Part shown: in pieces, positions 23,101 to 31,186 of the stretch
How positions within the stretch are numbered: position 1 is the first letter of the stretch
How the letters are laid out: every line of letters starts with the position of its first letter
Origin: Sporichthya brevicatena
GTDB lineage: Bacteria; Actinomycetota; Actinomycetes; Sporichthyales; Sporichthyaceae
Length of the DNA stretch: 33,437 nt
Assembly (NCBI RefSeq): GCF_039525035.1
Contig: NZ_BAAAHE010000023.1
Span: forward strand, 69,106 to 102,542
Direction: 5' to 3'
Notes under the pieces: generated by a model
Seen by the model: the letters and a program-made list of their open reading frames with translations, nothing else
The model's database searches: none
What the model was told of the DNA's origin: nothing
Translations under genes and position numbers: made by a program

Positions 23101-25927
23101 CCTCACCCCAGATGTCGCCGAGGTCGCGACGGATCTGCAGGGACCGCTCGCTGTAGCGGATGCCGCGTTCGAACCACGGGATCAGCGTCATCACCGGCGC
23201 GTGCTCGGAGTAGGCCTGCGCGAGCTCGGCCGACGGCGGGTACCGCTCGGCGAGGTTCATGCCGCGCAGGTGCGTCCAGAGCGTCGGCAGCGAGCCGCGC
23301 GAGAACCAGTACGTGTGCGCGAGCCGGCTGTGGATCCGGATCGCGACGAACTCCTCCTCGGGCCCCTCCGGTCGGCGACCGACGAAGAACCGCGGCAGCA
23401 GCGTGTGCAGCAGCTGCACCAGCAGCTCCTGCATCGCGGCGAGGAAGAAGCCGAACCGGCCGTTCGGGACGCGGTGCCCGAGCGACCGCAGCGCGCTCTC
23501 CAGCGCCGTGTTCGCGACCTCCAGCTCACCGCGCTTGAAGGCGAGCTCGCCGAGCTTGCCCTGCAGGCGCGCGGTGGAGATGGCGTCACCGGCGAGGTCG
23601 CGCGCGGTCTCGTAGTGGTGGCGCGCGAGGTCGTAGAGCCCCCGCAGCATGAGGACGTCGCCGAGGCCCTCGCCGATCGCGAGCCGGGTGGCGACGTCCG
23701 CGGCCGGAGCGCCGCGCTCAGCGATCTCGTACTGCTGCTGCGCCGCGGACAGGGCGTGGCGTCGGCGCGCGCCCTCGGCCGCCAGCAACGCGTACGGCAG
23801 CGCCCGCGCGGGCTCCCCGGCGGCGTCGAAGTGGAAGGCGAGGTCGAACGTGTTGTCCGGCTCCCGGGCCTCGAGGCGTTCCGCGGCGAGGCGGTGCAGC
23901 CGACGACGCTCCGCCGGCGCGAGCAGTTCGAGGAACGTCTCGCGCAGCTTGTCGTGGACGAACGCGCAGCGGTCGGCGCGGATCCAGATCATGTGCCGGC
24001 GGCGGGTCTCCTCGAGCGAGGAGAACGCCGCGGCCGCGGACTGGCCGGCGAGCTCGGCGGCGAACTCGGGGTCGAACTCCTTGCCGAGGACGGCCCCGAC
24101 CGACAGCAGCTCGCGGGCGGCGGGCGGGAGCAGGCCGATCCGGCGGGAGAGGAAGGCCGCCGCGCGCTGGGACGCGCGGACGTCGGCGAGCGCGACCGGG
24201 TCGGTGCCCCAGCCGCCGTCCTCACGGAACAGCGCGCCGGACTCGACGAGTCCGCGCAGGACCGCGGCCGCCATGAACGGGATTCCGTCCGACAGGCGGA
24301 CGAGGATGTCCGTGGCCTCCCGCGGCAGCGGACCGGCCATGGACTCCGCGAGCTCCACGACCTGCTCCGCCCCCAGCGGCGCGAGCTCCAGCCGCTCGGC
24401 GGTCGTCAGGCGCCGCAGCGGATGAGCGGTCTCGACCTCCTCGGTCCGGAACGCGACGACGACCAGCGTGTGCCGCGGCCCCGCGCCGGCGTGCTGGTGC
24501 CAGTGCAGCAGGAGCTTCAGGCTGAGGTCGTCGGCCCACTGCCCGTCGTCGAGCAGCAGGACCGCTGGGCGGTCCGGCGTCCCGATCGCCTCGAGCAGGG
24601 CCGCGATCGCCTCGATGGTGCGGATCTCGGCGAACGCCTCCGGGCCGAGCGGTTCGGCGCTGCGGCCGAAGATCTCCTCGAGTTCCGGGAGCGCGGCGCT
24701 GAGGGCCTCCCGGCGGTCGCCGAGGTGCTCGCGCAGCGCGGAGGCGACGGTCGCGTCCGCGCGGGCCTGGGCCAGCACCTCGGCGGCCATCGCGCGCAGC
24801 ACCTCGAACGGGCGCTGGGCGGCCTGGTCGACGCCCTGACCGCGGTAGATCCGGGCCCCGCCGGCCGTCGCGCGCGACGCGAACTCCTCCAGCACCCGGC
24901 TCTTGCCGCCACCGGACTCGGCCTCGACGAGCACGACCCCACCGTGGCCGATCTGAGCCTGCGTCACCTGGGCGAGGAGGGCACTCATCTCGGCGTCGCG
25001 GTGCACGAACGCCGGCTCGGCGAGCGTGCGCCGACGGTCCCGGGCACCGACGACGATGCGCGGCTCGGGCTCGCCGCGGCCGAGCGCAGCGACGATGCTC
25101 GACACGTCGGCCAGCGCGGCGTCGGCCGACTGGTAACGGTCGTCGGGGTCGGGCGCGAGCAGGCGGCCGAGCACCTGGTTCACGGCGCGCGGCACCTCGC
25201 CGACGAGCGCGCCGAAGTCCGCCACCGAGGTGGACAGGTGCCGGCGCAGGACCTCGCCGAGGGTGGTGCCGGAGAACAGCGGACGGCCCGCGAGGCACTC
25301 GTAGAGGACGACGCCGGCGGAGTACAGGTCCGACCGCTCGTCCGGGCTGCGCTCGATCAGGCCGGCCTGCTCGGGCGACATGTAGCGGACGGTGCCGACC
25401 GGCACGTCGCGGATCTCCGGGTGCAACCACTCCGTGCGGGCGAGGCCGAGGTCGATGAGCGTCGCCCGGACCAGCGGGGACTCCTCGTCGACGACGATGT
25501 TCGAGGGCTTCACGTCGCGGTGCAGGACGCCCTGGTCGTGCGCGTCGCGCAGCGCGGAGAGCACGGCGTGGGCGACGGTGAGCGCGTCGTCGAGCGACAG
25601 CGGCCCGGCGGTGAGGCGCTCCTGGAGGCTCACGCCCGGGATCAGGGGCGTGACCAGGCAGGCGAGGTCGTCATCGCGGTCGAAGTCGAGCAGCGGGGCG
25701 ACCCACTCGCTGCGCAGGTGCCGCAGGACGGCGGCCTCGTGCTCCAACCGGAGGCGGGCCGCGGGCAGCAGGCGCGGGACCGCGGCCGTCTTGACCACGA
25801 CGCGCATCCCGGTCCGTACGTCCTCGGCGAGGACCGTGCGCACCGGATGTCCGTCCTTGAGCGCACCGAGGACCCGATAGCGGCCGAGGAGCAGGTCCGG
25901 GAGCGCGGGGTCGGCGTCTGCCGTCAT
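20159..25927 (-). CDS. Giant Ser/Thr kinase-AAA ATPase-TPR-GAF-hybrid histidine kinase
   Basis: A 1922-residue soluble signalling protein. Residues 17-280 form a eukaryotic-type Ser/Thr kinase (K46, catalytic H136-R-D138-VKPSN, D159-L-G, APE-like SPE). 306-670 is an AAA/STAND ATPase (Walker A SGGGK342S, Walker B LLLD460DG). 680-1220 is helical, TPR-like. 1235-1385 is a GAF domain. A coiled linker at 1390-1425 leads to a HisKA domain with H1438 in SHEIRTP and an HATPase (N box NLLSN1555, DTGIGI at 1588, GGTGLGL). 1671-1770 is a degenerate receiver. 1800-1922 is a canonical receiver with D1850 and K1903. No membrane helix. Architectures of this sort are known from cyanobacteria (HstK type) and myxobacteria. 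The ATG follows a G-rich stretch. Probably integrates an intracellular ligand with two phosphorylation chemistries; targets are unknown. Confidence 0.93.
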   Translation of the reverse strand: MTADADPALPDLLLGRYRVLGALKDGHPVRTVLAEDVRTGMRVVVKTAAVPRLLPAARLRLEHEAAVLRHLRSEWVAPLLDFDRDDDLACLVTPLIPGVSLQERLTAGPLSLDDALTVAHAVLSALRDAHDQGVLHRDVKPSNIVVDEESPLVRATLIDLGLARTEWLHPEIRDVPVGTVRYMSPEQAGLIERSPDERSDLYSAGVVLYECLAGRPLFSGTTLGEVLRRHLSTSVADFGALVGEVPRAVNQVLGRLLAPDPDDRYQSADAALADVSSIVAALGRGEPEPRIVVGARDRRRTLAEPAFVHRDAEMSALLAQVTQAQIGHGGVVLVEAESGGGKSRVLEEFASRATAGGARIYRGQGVDQAAQRPFEVLRAMAAEVLAQARADATVASALREHLGDRREALSAALPELEEIFGRSAEPLGPEAFAEIRTIEAIAALLEAIGTPDRPAVLLLDDGQWADDLSLKLLLHWHQHAGAGPRHTLVVVAFRTEEVETAHPLRRLTTAERLELAPLGAEQVVELAESMAGPLPREATDILVRLSDGIPFMAAAVLRGLVESGALFREDGGWGTDPVALADVRASQRAAAFLSRRIGLLPPAARELLSVGAVLGKEFDPEFAAELAGQSAAAAFSSLEETRRRHMIWIRADRCAFVHDKLRETFLELLAPAERRRLHRLAAERLEAREPDNTFDLAFHFDAAGEPARALPYALLAAEGARRRHALSAAQQQYEIAERGAPAADVATRLAIGEGLGDVLMLRGLYDLARHHYETARDLAGDAISTARLQGKLGELAFKRGELEVANTALESALRSLGHRVPNGRFGFFLAAMQELLVQLLHTLLPRFFVGRRPEGPEEEFVAIRIHSRLAHTYWFSRGSLPTLWTHLRGMNLAERYPPSAELAQAYSEHAPVMTLIPWFERGIRYSERSLQIRRDLGDIWGEGQSLHFLGALLYSASRFEECIARCREGVRLLDRTGDRWEANTARWHIAFSLYRLGDLRGAVEAARAVYASGAEIGDAQARGIALGAWSKASGGHVPVELMEAELSRPTHDVHTSAEVLQAQGVRLLAEGSPAAAAAVLTEAAGMVRSAGLRQEYVAPVWPWLTTALRLQAETLPATLPARRRAVLRTAARSARRSRRLARWYRNNLPHALREAGLIAAMRGRSRTARRLLQRSLAVAEHLNMRHEHAQSVVALAALEPEPGRREIGLDLSTARAVLAEQEWQEPEASAVTPSLVDRFDAILESGRSIASALSRGAVYSAVRDAAATLLRGEHCLVLEALDGPDGDLVAVAGHAPGEFSRAVARRALAEGRPIVPDDETAADASESLVLSGIRSVLCAPIHVHGRPVACVYTEHRRVGGLFGENEAQLAEFIATLAGAALENAEGFAEIQDLTRTLERRVDERTAELAEAVAEVGAARDAALASAAASSTFLATMSHEIRTPLNAVIGFTGLLLESPLSGEQRDLASSVRTSGEALLDIINDILDYSKIQAGELHIEKAPFDVVELIDSAVELVANSAAHQGLELVSTVDASCPPVVLGDVTRLRQVVVNLLSNAVKFTVAGSVAVRVRAVPGSGPDDLTLEIAVADTGIGIPDHAIERLFAPFSQVDASTTRLYGGTGLGLAISRRLATAMGGEISVRSEPGAGSEFTVRVRVGRTSTDAADSMAALRSRAVLVALPEGLLRTAIVDQLTAWGLRCRTVAEGSWDVAIVDQGIAPAEAQALRRGGAPLVAVTHIGEGLTGGDRRLFAATVTKPVRLRALAETLLRVLEPMRGIPAQSPPVGAEPAASGAEPAASGALRILVVEDNAINQKVARLQLRNLGHDAVDVAGNGLEAVAALQTQAYDLVLMDVQMPEMDGLEATRTIRRMTFPDGPPRIVAMTAGALAAERDACTAAGMDAYLAKPVRLDDLRDVLTEVLGPVQ
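20534..20575. repeat. Two perfect 21-bp tandem copies in the kinase gene
   Basis: Two identical 21-bp units, with the start of a third, encode a duplicated GAEPAAS peptide in the linker (about residues 1783-1797) between the two receiver domains. Identity at every base, including synonymous sites, suggests a recent slippage duplication. Copy number may vary between strains. Confidence 0.85.
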
Positions 25928-26165
25928 CGAGCAACCCCCCAGCTCTCCCCTGACGGAGGGAGCATCGGTGTGGCCCGGGTCGCACTTGAGGGCCGTGATC
26001 ATTCCGGGACACAACGGGACGACACGGGGCCGCGGGCCGCCCGATCAGGTCAAAGCCGCACCGCCGGTCGGGGAGGGCCGTTAAATTCGAACCACGGAGG
26101 CATGCACCCGCACCGGCCTCCGCCTGGGGGGCCGCACTCTGCGGCGGAGCAAGGAGCAGGGGCGG
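25928..26165. promoter_or_regulatory. Divergent promoter region of giant kinase and DD-carboxypeptidase
   Basis: This 238-bp gap separates two divergent genes and must contain both promoters. AAGGAG at 26151-26156 serves the carboxypeptidase, and a GGGGGG run serves the kinase. A TAAATT element near 26084 is the most AT-rich spot and a possible -10 box, with no convincing -35. I see no clear riboswitch. Confidence 0.4.
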
Positions 26166-27368
26166 ATGCGTTCTCGACGTGGGCGGCTGGGTGTCGCCGG
26201 GCTCGGACTGGTTCTCGCAGCGTTGCTGCCGGCGACGGTGCCGTCGACCGCGGCCGCGGACACGGGGTCGGCCATCGGTGGTCCGCGGATGGCCGAGCAG
26301 GGCGTCGTCGTGCCCTCCGGCGGGACCGCGCTGCCGAACATCTCCTCGGCGGCCTGGGTCGTCGCCGACGCGGACACCGGCCAGGTCCTCGCCGCGCGGA
26401 ACCCGCACGGGCGCTACCGCCCGGCCAGCACGCTGAAGACGCTGCTCGCCCTGACAATGGCGCCGCGGCTGAGCAACGCCGACCTCTACACCGCCGACTG
26501 GGAGGACGCGAACCAGGAGGGCACCCGCATCGGTCTGTGGCCCGGCCACACGTACCGGATCGGTGACCTCTGGTACGCGCTCATGCTCAAGTCGGGCAAC
26601 GACGCCGCGACCGCGCTCGCGAAGGCCGGCGGCGGCAGCCTCCAGCAGGGCATCGCGATGATGCAGGCCGAGGCCCGTCGTCTCCAGGCCAACGACACCA
26701 CCGTCGTCAACCCGAGCGGGCTCGACGCGGACGGGCAGTTCTCCTCCGCCTACGACCTCGCCCTCTGGGGCCGCGCGGCGCTGCAGCGCGGCGACCTGCG
26801 TAAGTACATGACGACCGTCCGGCACTCGTTCAACGCGGTCTCCGTCCCGGCCGACTCGAAGTACAAGGACGAGACGATGTACGCCCGCACCGAGAACCGT
26901 CTCGTGCAGAACGGGTACCCGGGCGCGATCGGCGTGAAGATGGGCTACACGACCAAGGCGCAGAACACGATGATCGCCGCGGCCGAGCGCGACGGGCGCC
27001 GCATCGTCGCGAGCCTGATGTTCACGGGGCAGGGCCGGATCACCCCCGACGCCGCCGCGCTGCTGGAGTGGGGCTTCGCCAACTCCGGCCGCGTCGAGCC
27101 GGTCGGCCAGCTCGTCGAGCCGCTGTCCAAGGCGGTCGTCAGCGAGGCCGACGTCGCCCCGGTGGTCGGCGTCAGCACCAACGACATCCGGCCGACCTCG
27201 GTGGCCAACGCGTCGGACTCCAACGACCTGCTGGTCGGCGGCTTCTCCGCCAAGACCTCGGCGATGACCGGTGGCCTGCTCGCCCTGGCCGCGGCCATGG
27301 GCGTGGCGGTGCTCAAGGTGGTCAAGCGTCGCCGGCGCTTCGCCGCGGCCGGCGTCTACCGGTACTGA
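26166..27368 (+). CDS. D-alanyl-D-alanine carboxypeptidase (PBP5-like, S11 family)
   Basis: A 400-residue exported enzyme that trims the terminal D-Ala of peptidoglycan stem peptides. A signal peptide (1-31) is followed by a catalytic domain with S88-T-L-K91 and S143-G-N145. The third motif, normally K-T-G, reads K258-M-G260 in GVKMGYTTKAQ. The C-terminus has a membrane helix (about 365-386) and a basic KRRRR tail, so the protein is anchored by a true transmembrane segment rather than the amphipathic helix of E. coli PBP5. AAGGAG nine bases before the ATG fixes the start. Divergent from the giant kinase gene, which makes shared control possible. The family is secure; the effect of the K-M-G variant on activity or beta-lactam binding is unknown. 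Confidence 0.93.
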   Translation: MRSRRGRLGVAGLGLVLAALLPATVPSTAAADTGSAIGGPRMAEQGVVVPSGGTALPNISSAAWVVADADTGQVLAARNPHGRYRPASTLKTLLALTMAPRLSNADLYTADWEDANQEGTRIGLWPGHTYRIGDLWYALMLKSGNDAATALAKAGGGSLQQGIAMMQAEARRLQANDTTVVNPSGLDADGQFSSAYDLALWGRAALQRGDLRKYMTTVRHSFNAVSVPADSKYKDETMYARTENRLVQNGYPGAIGVKMGYTTKAQNTMIAAAERDGRRIVASLMFTGQGRITPDAAALLEWGFANSGRVEPVGQLVEPLSKAVVSEADVAPVVGVSTNDIRPTSVANASDSNDLLVGGFSAKTSAMTGGLLALAAAMGVAVLKVVKRRRRFAAAGVYRY

Positions 27369-27533
27369 CGCCACCTCAAACCGCCCGCAGCGCGACGGTC
27401 GGCGGCCTGACGGTCACCGTGGAGATGCCCGCGCACTGACTTCTCGTCATGTCGTGATGGAGATTTTGGCTGCACGGACTCGCCAAATTGGCCCACCGGT
27501 CGGCATGGTCGTCCGCAGCGGCTGCCGAGACGG

Positions 27534-30293
27534 GTGATGAGCGTGCGGGGATCTCCCCTGATCGGGCGGGAGGGCGAGCTGGCGGTCCTTTCCGCCCTCG
27601 TCGACGGCGCGGCGGAGCGGGGCGGCGCCCTGGTGCTCCGCGGCCCGGCGGGCATCGGGAAGTCGGTGCTGCTCCACGCGGGGATGGAGCGGGCTCGCGG
27701 ACGGGCGATGCTGGTGCTGTCCACCACCGGGACGCAGATGGAGGCCCGGCTGCCGTTCGCGGGCCTGCACCAGCTGCTCCGTCCGGTTCTCGGGCAGGCG
27801 GAGAGGCTGCCCACCCCGCAGCGGTCCGCCCTCCTCGCCGCTTTCGGCATGACCGACTCCGCTGCTCCGGACATGTTCCTCGTCGCCCTCGCGACCCTCG
27901 AGCTCCTGAGTGACGCCGCGTCGGATGTGCCCGTGCTCGCCATGGTGGAGGACGCCCACTGGCTCGACCGCCCCAGTGCCGAGGCGCTCGCGTTCGTCGC
28001 CCGGCGGCTGCAGTTCGACCCGATCGTTCTCCTGCTCGCGCTGCGCGACGGCGCGCCGTCGGCCCTCGACGAGGCGGGCCTTCCCGAGCTCGCTGTCCCC
28101 TCTCTGCCGCCCGCGGCGGCAGCGACTCTCCTGGACGCCCATGCCCCTGATCTGGCGGACCCGGTGCGGGCGCGGATTCTCGACGAGGCCGAGGGAAATC
28201 CCCTTGCCCTGGTCGAGTTGCCGGCGGCGATCGCGGCCGACCACGGGGATCCCGGCGTTCCGCTGCCCGCTCGCCTGCCGCTCACCGCCCGGCTGGAGAG
28301 CGCCTTCGCGGCCCGCCAGGCGGATCTCCCGGCCGCCACGCGACGGATCCTGCTGGTGGGCGCGGCCAACGACGGCGGTGCGGTTTCCGACGTCCTGCGT
28401 GGCGCGTCGATCGCCGACGGCACCGAGCGAACGCTCGCGGACTTCGCTCCGGCCGTCGCCGCCGGGCTGGTCGACGTCCGATCGATGCGCCTGCAGTGCC
28501 GGCACCCGTTGGTGCGTTCCGCGATCTACGCCGCGGCCAGCGACAGCGAGCGGCAGGAGGCGCACCGGGCGCTCGCCGAGGTGTTCGTGGACCAGCCTGA
28601 TCGACGGGTCTGGCACCTCGCCGCGGCGACCACCGGTCCCGACGAGTTCATCGCGCGGGAGTTGGAGTTCGCCGCCGATCGGGCCTGCCGACGGGGCGGC
28701 GCCCTCGCGGCGGTGACGGCGCTGGAGCGGGCGGCCCAGCTGAGCCCCGATCAGACGCGCCGGGGCAGTCGGCTGCTGCAGGCCTCCGAGATCGCGTTCG
28801 AACTCGGCCGGCGCGACACGGTGCGCCGCCTGCTGGCCGAGGCGGAGGGGTTGCCACTCGATGCCGCGCAGCGAACGCAGGCCGCCTGGCTCCGCGAGAT
28901 CTTCGACGACGGGCTGCAGGGGAGCGCGTCCGGCATCCATCTGCTGGTGGACGACGCCGCTCGAGTGGCGGACAGCGACCCAGGCCTCGCCCTCAAGCTC
29001 CTCACCGGCGCCGGGCTGCGGTGCTGGTGGGCCGATCTCGGTCCGGACGTCCGCCTGCGGGTCGTGGCCGCGGCGCAGCGCGTGCCGGTCGACCCCGATG
29101 ATCCCCGCCTCGTCTCGGTGCTCGCCTGGGCGGATCCGGATGGACAGGGCTCGCTCGTGCACAACGCCCTTCAGCGCGTGGCCCGCGGCGGGACGTACGA
29201 CCCGAGCTCGGCCCGGCTGTACGGCCTCGCCGCGATGGCCATCGGCGCGCACGACACTGCAGGGCCTTTGCTCTCGACCGCCGTCGACGGGCTCCGCTCC
29301 GAAGGGCGCATCGGCCTGCTCGCGCACTCGCTGATCGCTCGCGCGAAGAGCAACCTCCATCGCGGCGACCTGCGGTCCGCGCTTGCGGACGTCAGCGAGG
29401 GCAGCCGGCTGGCGAATGAGACGTCGCAACAGTTCTGGGCCACCGGGAGCCTGGGCGCGGTGTCGATGGTGGCGGGCCTCCGGGGCGACGAGTCCCGGGC
29501 CGCAGCTCTTGCCGGTGAGGCCGAGGCGACGGCCCTGCCGAGTCGCGCCAGCGCGGTGCTCTCCGACGTGCAGCTCGCCCGCGGCGTGACGGCGTTGGCG
29601 TGCGGGCGCCCGGAGGAGGCCTTCGGCGAACTGCGTCGCATGTTCGACCCGCGCGATCCGGCGCATCACTACATGAAGACCCGCTGGGCGATCGGAGATC
29701 TGGCCGAGGCGGCCCGGCACAGCGGTCAGATCGACGAGGTCCGCCCGCTGTTCGAGGCCCTCGACCAGACTGACTCGCCGTCACCCCGATCGCGCCTGGC
29801 CATCCTCCACGCTCGACCTCTTCTGGCCGACGACCACGCTGCCGAGACCGCGTTCAAGGCCGCACTGGCGGCCGACCTCCGACCGTGGCCGCTCACGCGC
29901 GGCCGGATTCACCTGGCATACGGCGAGTGGTTGCGGCGCCAGCGCCGCAGTTCGGACGCGCGCGGCCCGCTCCGCGTCGCCCGCGACACCTTCGACGCCC
30001 TGGGCGCCGTCGCCTGGAGTGAGCGCACGCGCGCCGAACTTCGCGCGGCCGGGGAGCGCAGCAACGTCCGGACGCCGGAGGCTCGGGACCACCTGACGCC
30101 TCAGGAGTTGCAGATCGCCGAGATGGCGGCAGAGGGACTGTCGAACCGCGAGATCGGTCAACGGCTCTACCTGTCCCACCGGACCGTCGGCTCACACCTG
30201 TACCGAATCTTCCCGAAGCTCGGCGTCAGCTCTCGCCACGAACTGCGCACGGCGCTGGAGACGGGTTCAGTCGACCCGCAGTCACGTGACTGA
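27534..30293 (+). CDS. LAL-type LuxR regulator with AAA/STAND ATPase
   Basis: A 919-residue transcription regulator of the large ATP-binding LuxR (LAL/MalT-like) group. The N-terminal nucleotide-binding domain starts at IGRE and has Walker A G37-PAGIGKS44 and a Walker B-type VLAMVEDAHWLD. A long helical, TPR-like middle senses ligand or partners. The C-terminal 854-905 region is a LuxR helix-turn-helix (LTPQELQIAEMAAEGLSNREIGQRLYLSHRTVGSHLYRI). Such proteins switch between ADP-bound off and ATP-bound multimeric on states. GTG 27534, ATG 27537 and GTG 27543 are all possible starts; no strong Shine-Dalgarno decides. Two alpha/beta hydrolase genes follow on the same strand and are likely targets. 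The inducer is unknown. Confidence 0.93.
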   Translation: MMSVRGSPLIGREGELAVLSALVDGAAERGGALVLRGPAGIGKSVLLHAGMERARGRAMLVLSTTGTQMEARLPFAGLHQLLRPVLGQAERLPTPQRSALLAAFGMTDSAAPDMFLVALATLELLSDAASDVPVLAMVEDAHWLDRPSAEALAFVARRLQFDPIVLLLALRDGAPSALDEAGLPELAVPSLPPAAAATLLDAHAPDLADPVRARILDEAEGNPLALVELPAAIAADHGDPGVPLPARLPLTARLESAFAARQADLPAATRRILLVGAANDGGAVSDVLRGASIADGTERTLADFAPAVAAGLVDVRSMRLQCRHPLVRSAIYAAASDSERQEAHRALAEVFVDQPDRRVWHLAAATTGPDEFIARELEFAADRACRRGGALAAVTALERAAQLSPDQTRRGSRLLQASEIAFELGRRDTVRRLLAEAEGLPLDAAQRTQAAWLREIFDDGLQGSASGIHLLVDDAARVADSDPGLALKLLTGAGLRCWWADLGPDVRLRVVAAAQRVPVDPDDPRLVSVLAWADPDGQGSLVHNALQRVARGGTYDPSSARLYGLAAMAIGAHDTAGPLLSTAVDGLRSEGRIGLLAHSLIARAKSNLHRGDLRSALADVSEGSRLANETSQQFWATGSLGAVSMVAGLRGDESRAAALAGEAEATALPSRASAVLSDVQLARGVTALACGRPEEAFGELRRMFDPRDPAHHYMKTRWAIGDLAEAARHSGQIDEVRPLFEALDQTDSPSPRSRLAILHARPLLADDHAAETAFKAALAADLRPWPLTRGRIHLAYGEWLRRQRRSSDARGPLRVARDTFDALGAVAWSERTRAELRAAGERSNVRTPEARDHLTPQELQIAEMAAEGLSNREIGQRLYLSHRTVGSHLYRIFPKLGVSSRHELRTALETGSVDPQSRD

Positions 30294-30318
30294 AGCGGGC
30301 ACCCTCGACGCCTCCCGA

Positions 30319-30337
30319 GGGTGGGGTCATCCCACCC
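30319..30337 (+). terminator. Hairpin between the LAL gene and the first hydrolase
   Basis: Stem GGGTGGG / CCCACCC (7 bp, perfect) with a GTCAT loop begins 26 nt after the LAL stop and ends 16 nt before the hydrolase start. No T-run follows. It could be a weak terminator or attenuator that uncouples the hydrolases from the regulator gene. Confidence 0.45.
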
Positions 30338-30353
30338 ACCGAGGGGACGTCCG

Positions 30354-31166
30354 ATGCACCACCACAGTCTCCGCCGGATCCTGGCACTGCTGCTGGGAGT
30401 CCTGACCGTCCTCGTTCTGGCCGGACCTGTCCGATCGGCCGGGGCGTTCACCGCCGACCGGACGGACCGGCCCACGGTCGTTCTGGTCCACGGCGCCTTC
30501 GCTGACGCGTCCGGCTGGAACGACGTCACCAAACGTTTGCAGGCACGCGGCTACCCGGTCCTCGCGCCCGCCAACCCGGAACGCCGCCTCCATCTCGACA
30601 GCCTCTATCTGAGCAGCGTCGTGAGCACGATCGAGGGTCCGGTGATCCTGGTTGGGCACTCCTACGGCGGTGCCGTCATCACCAACGCCGCCACGACGCT
30701 GCCGAACGTCAAGGCGCTGGTCTACATCGCCGCCTTCGGCCCCGACGTCGGGGAGACCGTCATCGACCTGGTCAGTCGATACCCGGGCAGCGGGCTGACC
30801 TCTCCCGAGAACCTGGTCCTGCGGCCGTACCCGGCCGGCGTGGACGCGTACATCAATCCGCGCATCTTCCATGAGGTCTTCGCAGCTGACCTGCCTGCGG
30901 CAACGACCGCCGTCATGGCTGCGAGTCAACGACCGGCCGAGGCCGCCATCCTCGTCCAGCCATCCGGGTTCCCGGCGTGGCGGACCATCCCGTCCTGGTA
31001 CCTCGTCGCCCGTAGCGACCGAACGATCCCGGCGGCCGCCGAGCGCTTCATGGCCGAGCGGATGGGCGCGACGACCGTCGAAATCGAGTCGTCGCACGTC
31101 GCGATGATGTCCCACCCCGACGCCGTCGTGGACCTCATCGTCGCGGCCGCCAAGCAGACCAACTGA
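30354..31166 (+). CDS. Exported alpha/beta hydrolase
   Basis: A 270-residue serine hydrolase with a signal peptide (about 1-32: basic start, LALLLGVLTVLVLAGPV, then SAGA). The catalytic triad can be read: nucleophile S103 in GHSYGG, acid D222 in ARSDRTIP and base H248 in ESSHVAMM. LVHGAFADASGW supplies the oxyanion-hole HG. It resembles the small esterase/Abhydrolase_6 group. GAGGGG seven bases upstream of the ATG at 30354 fixes the start. The second hydrolase follows after 20 nt, and the two share a general fold but little obvious sequence beyond the motifs. The substrate is unknown; ester or lactone cleavage outside the membrane is plausible. Confidence 0.88.
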   Translation: MHHHSLRRILALLLGVLTVLVLAGPVRSAGAFTADRTDRPTVVLVHGAFADASGWNDVTKRLQARGYPVLAPANPERRLHLDSLYLSSVVSTIEGPVILVGHSYGGAVITNAATTLPNVKALVYIAAFGPDVGETVIDLVSRYPGSGLTSPENLVLRPYPAGVDAYINPRIFHEVFAADLPAATTAVMAASQRPAEAAILVQPSGFPAWRTIPSWYLVARSDRTIPAAAERFMAERMGATTVEIESSHVAMMSHPDAVVDLIVAAAKQTN

Positions 31167-31186
31167 CGCACCGGAGAGGAACTGCC

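Noticed and set aside
26050-26150. Possible c-di-AMP (ydaO-type) riboswitch before the carboxypeptidase gene
   Set aside because: Only short fragments such as GAACCACGGAGGC resemble the motif; the conserved core and pairing could not be traced.
20459-26566. Very long plus-strand open frames opposite the giant kinase gene
   Set aside because: Composition is Arg/Gly/Glu-rich without domains; they mirror the codon bias of the true minus-strand gene.
27369-27440. Short plus-strand peptide ending VGGLTVTVEMPAH that looks like a protein C-terminus
   Set aside because: It has no own start and arises from an alternate frame running out of the carboxypeptidase gene.
27465-27487. TTTGGC/GCCAAA inverted repeat before the LAL gene as an operator
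   Set aside because: Six-base arms with an 11-base spacer are too short to separate from chance.
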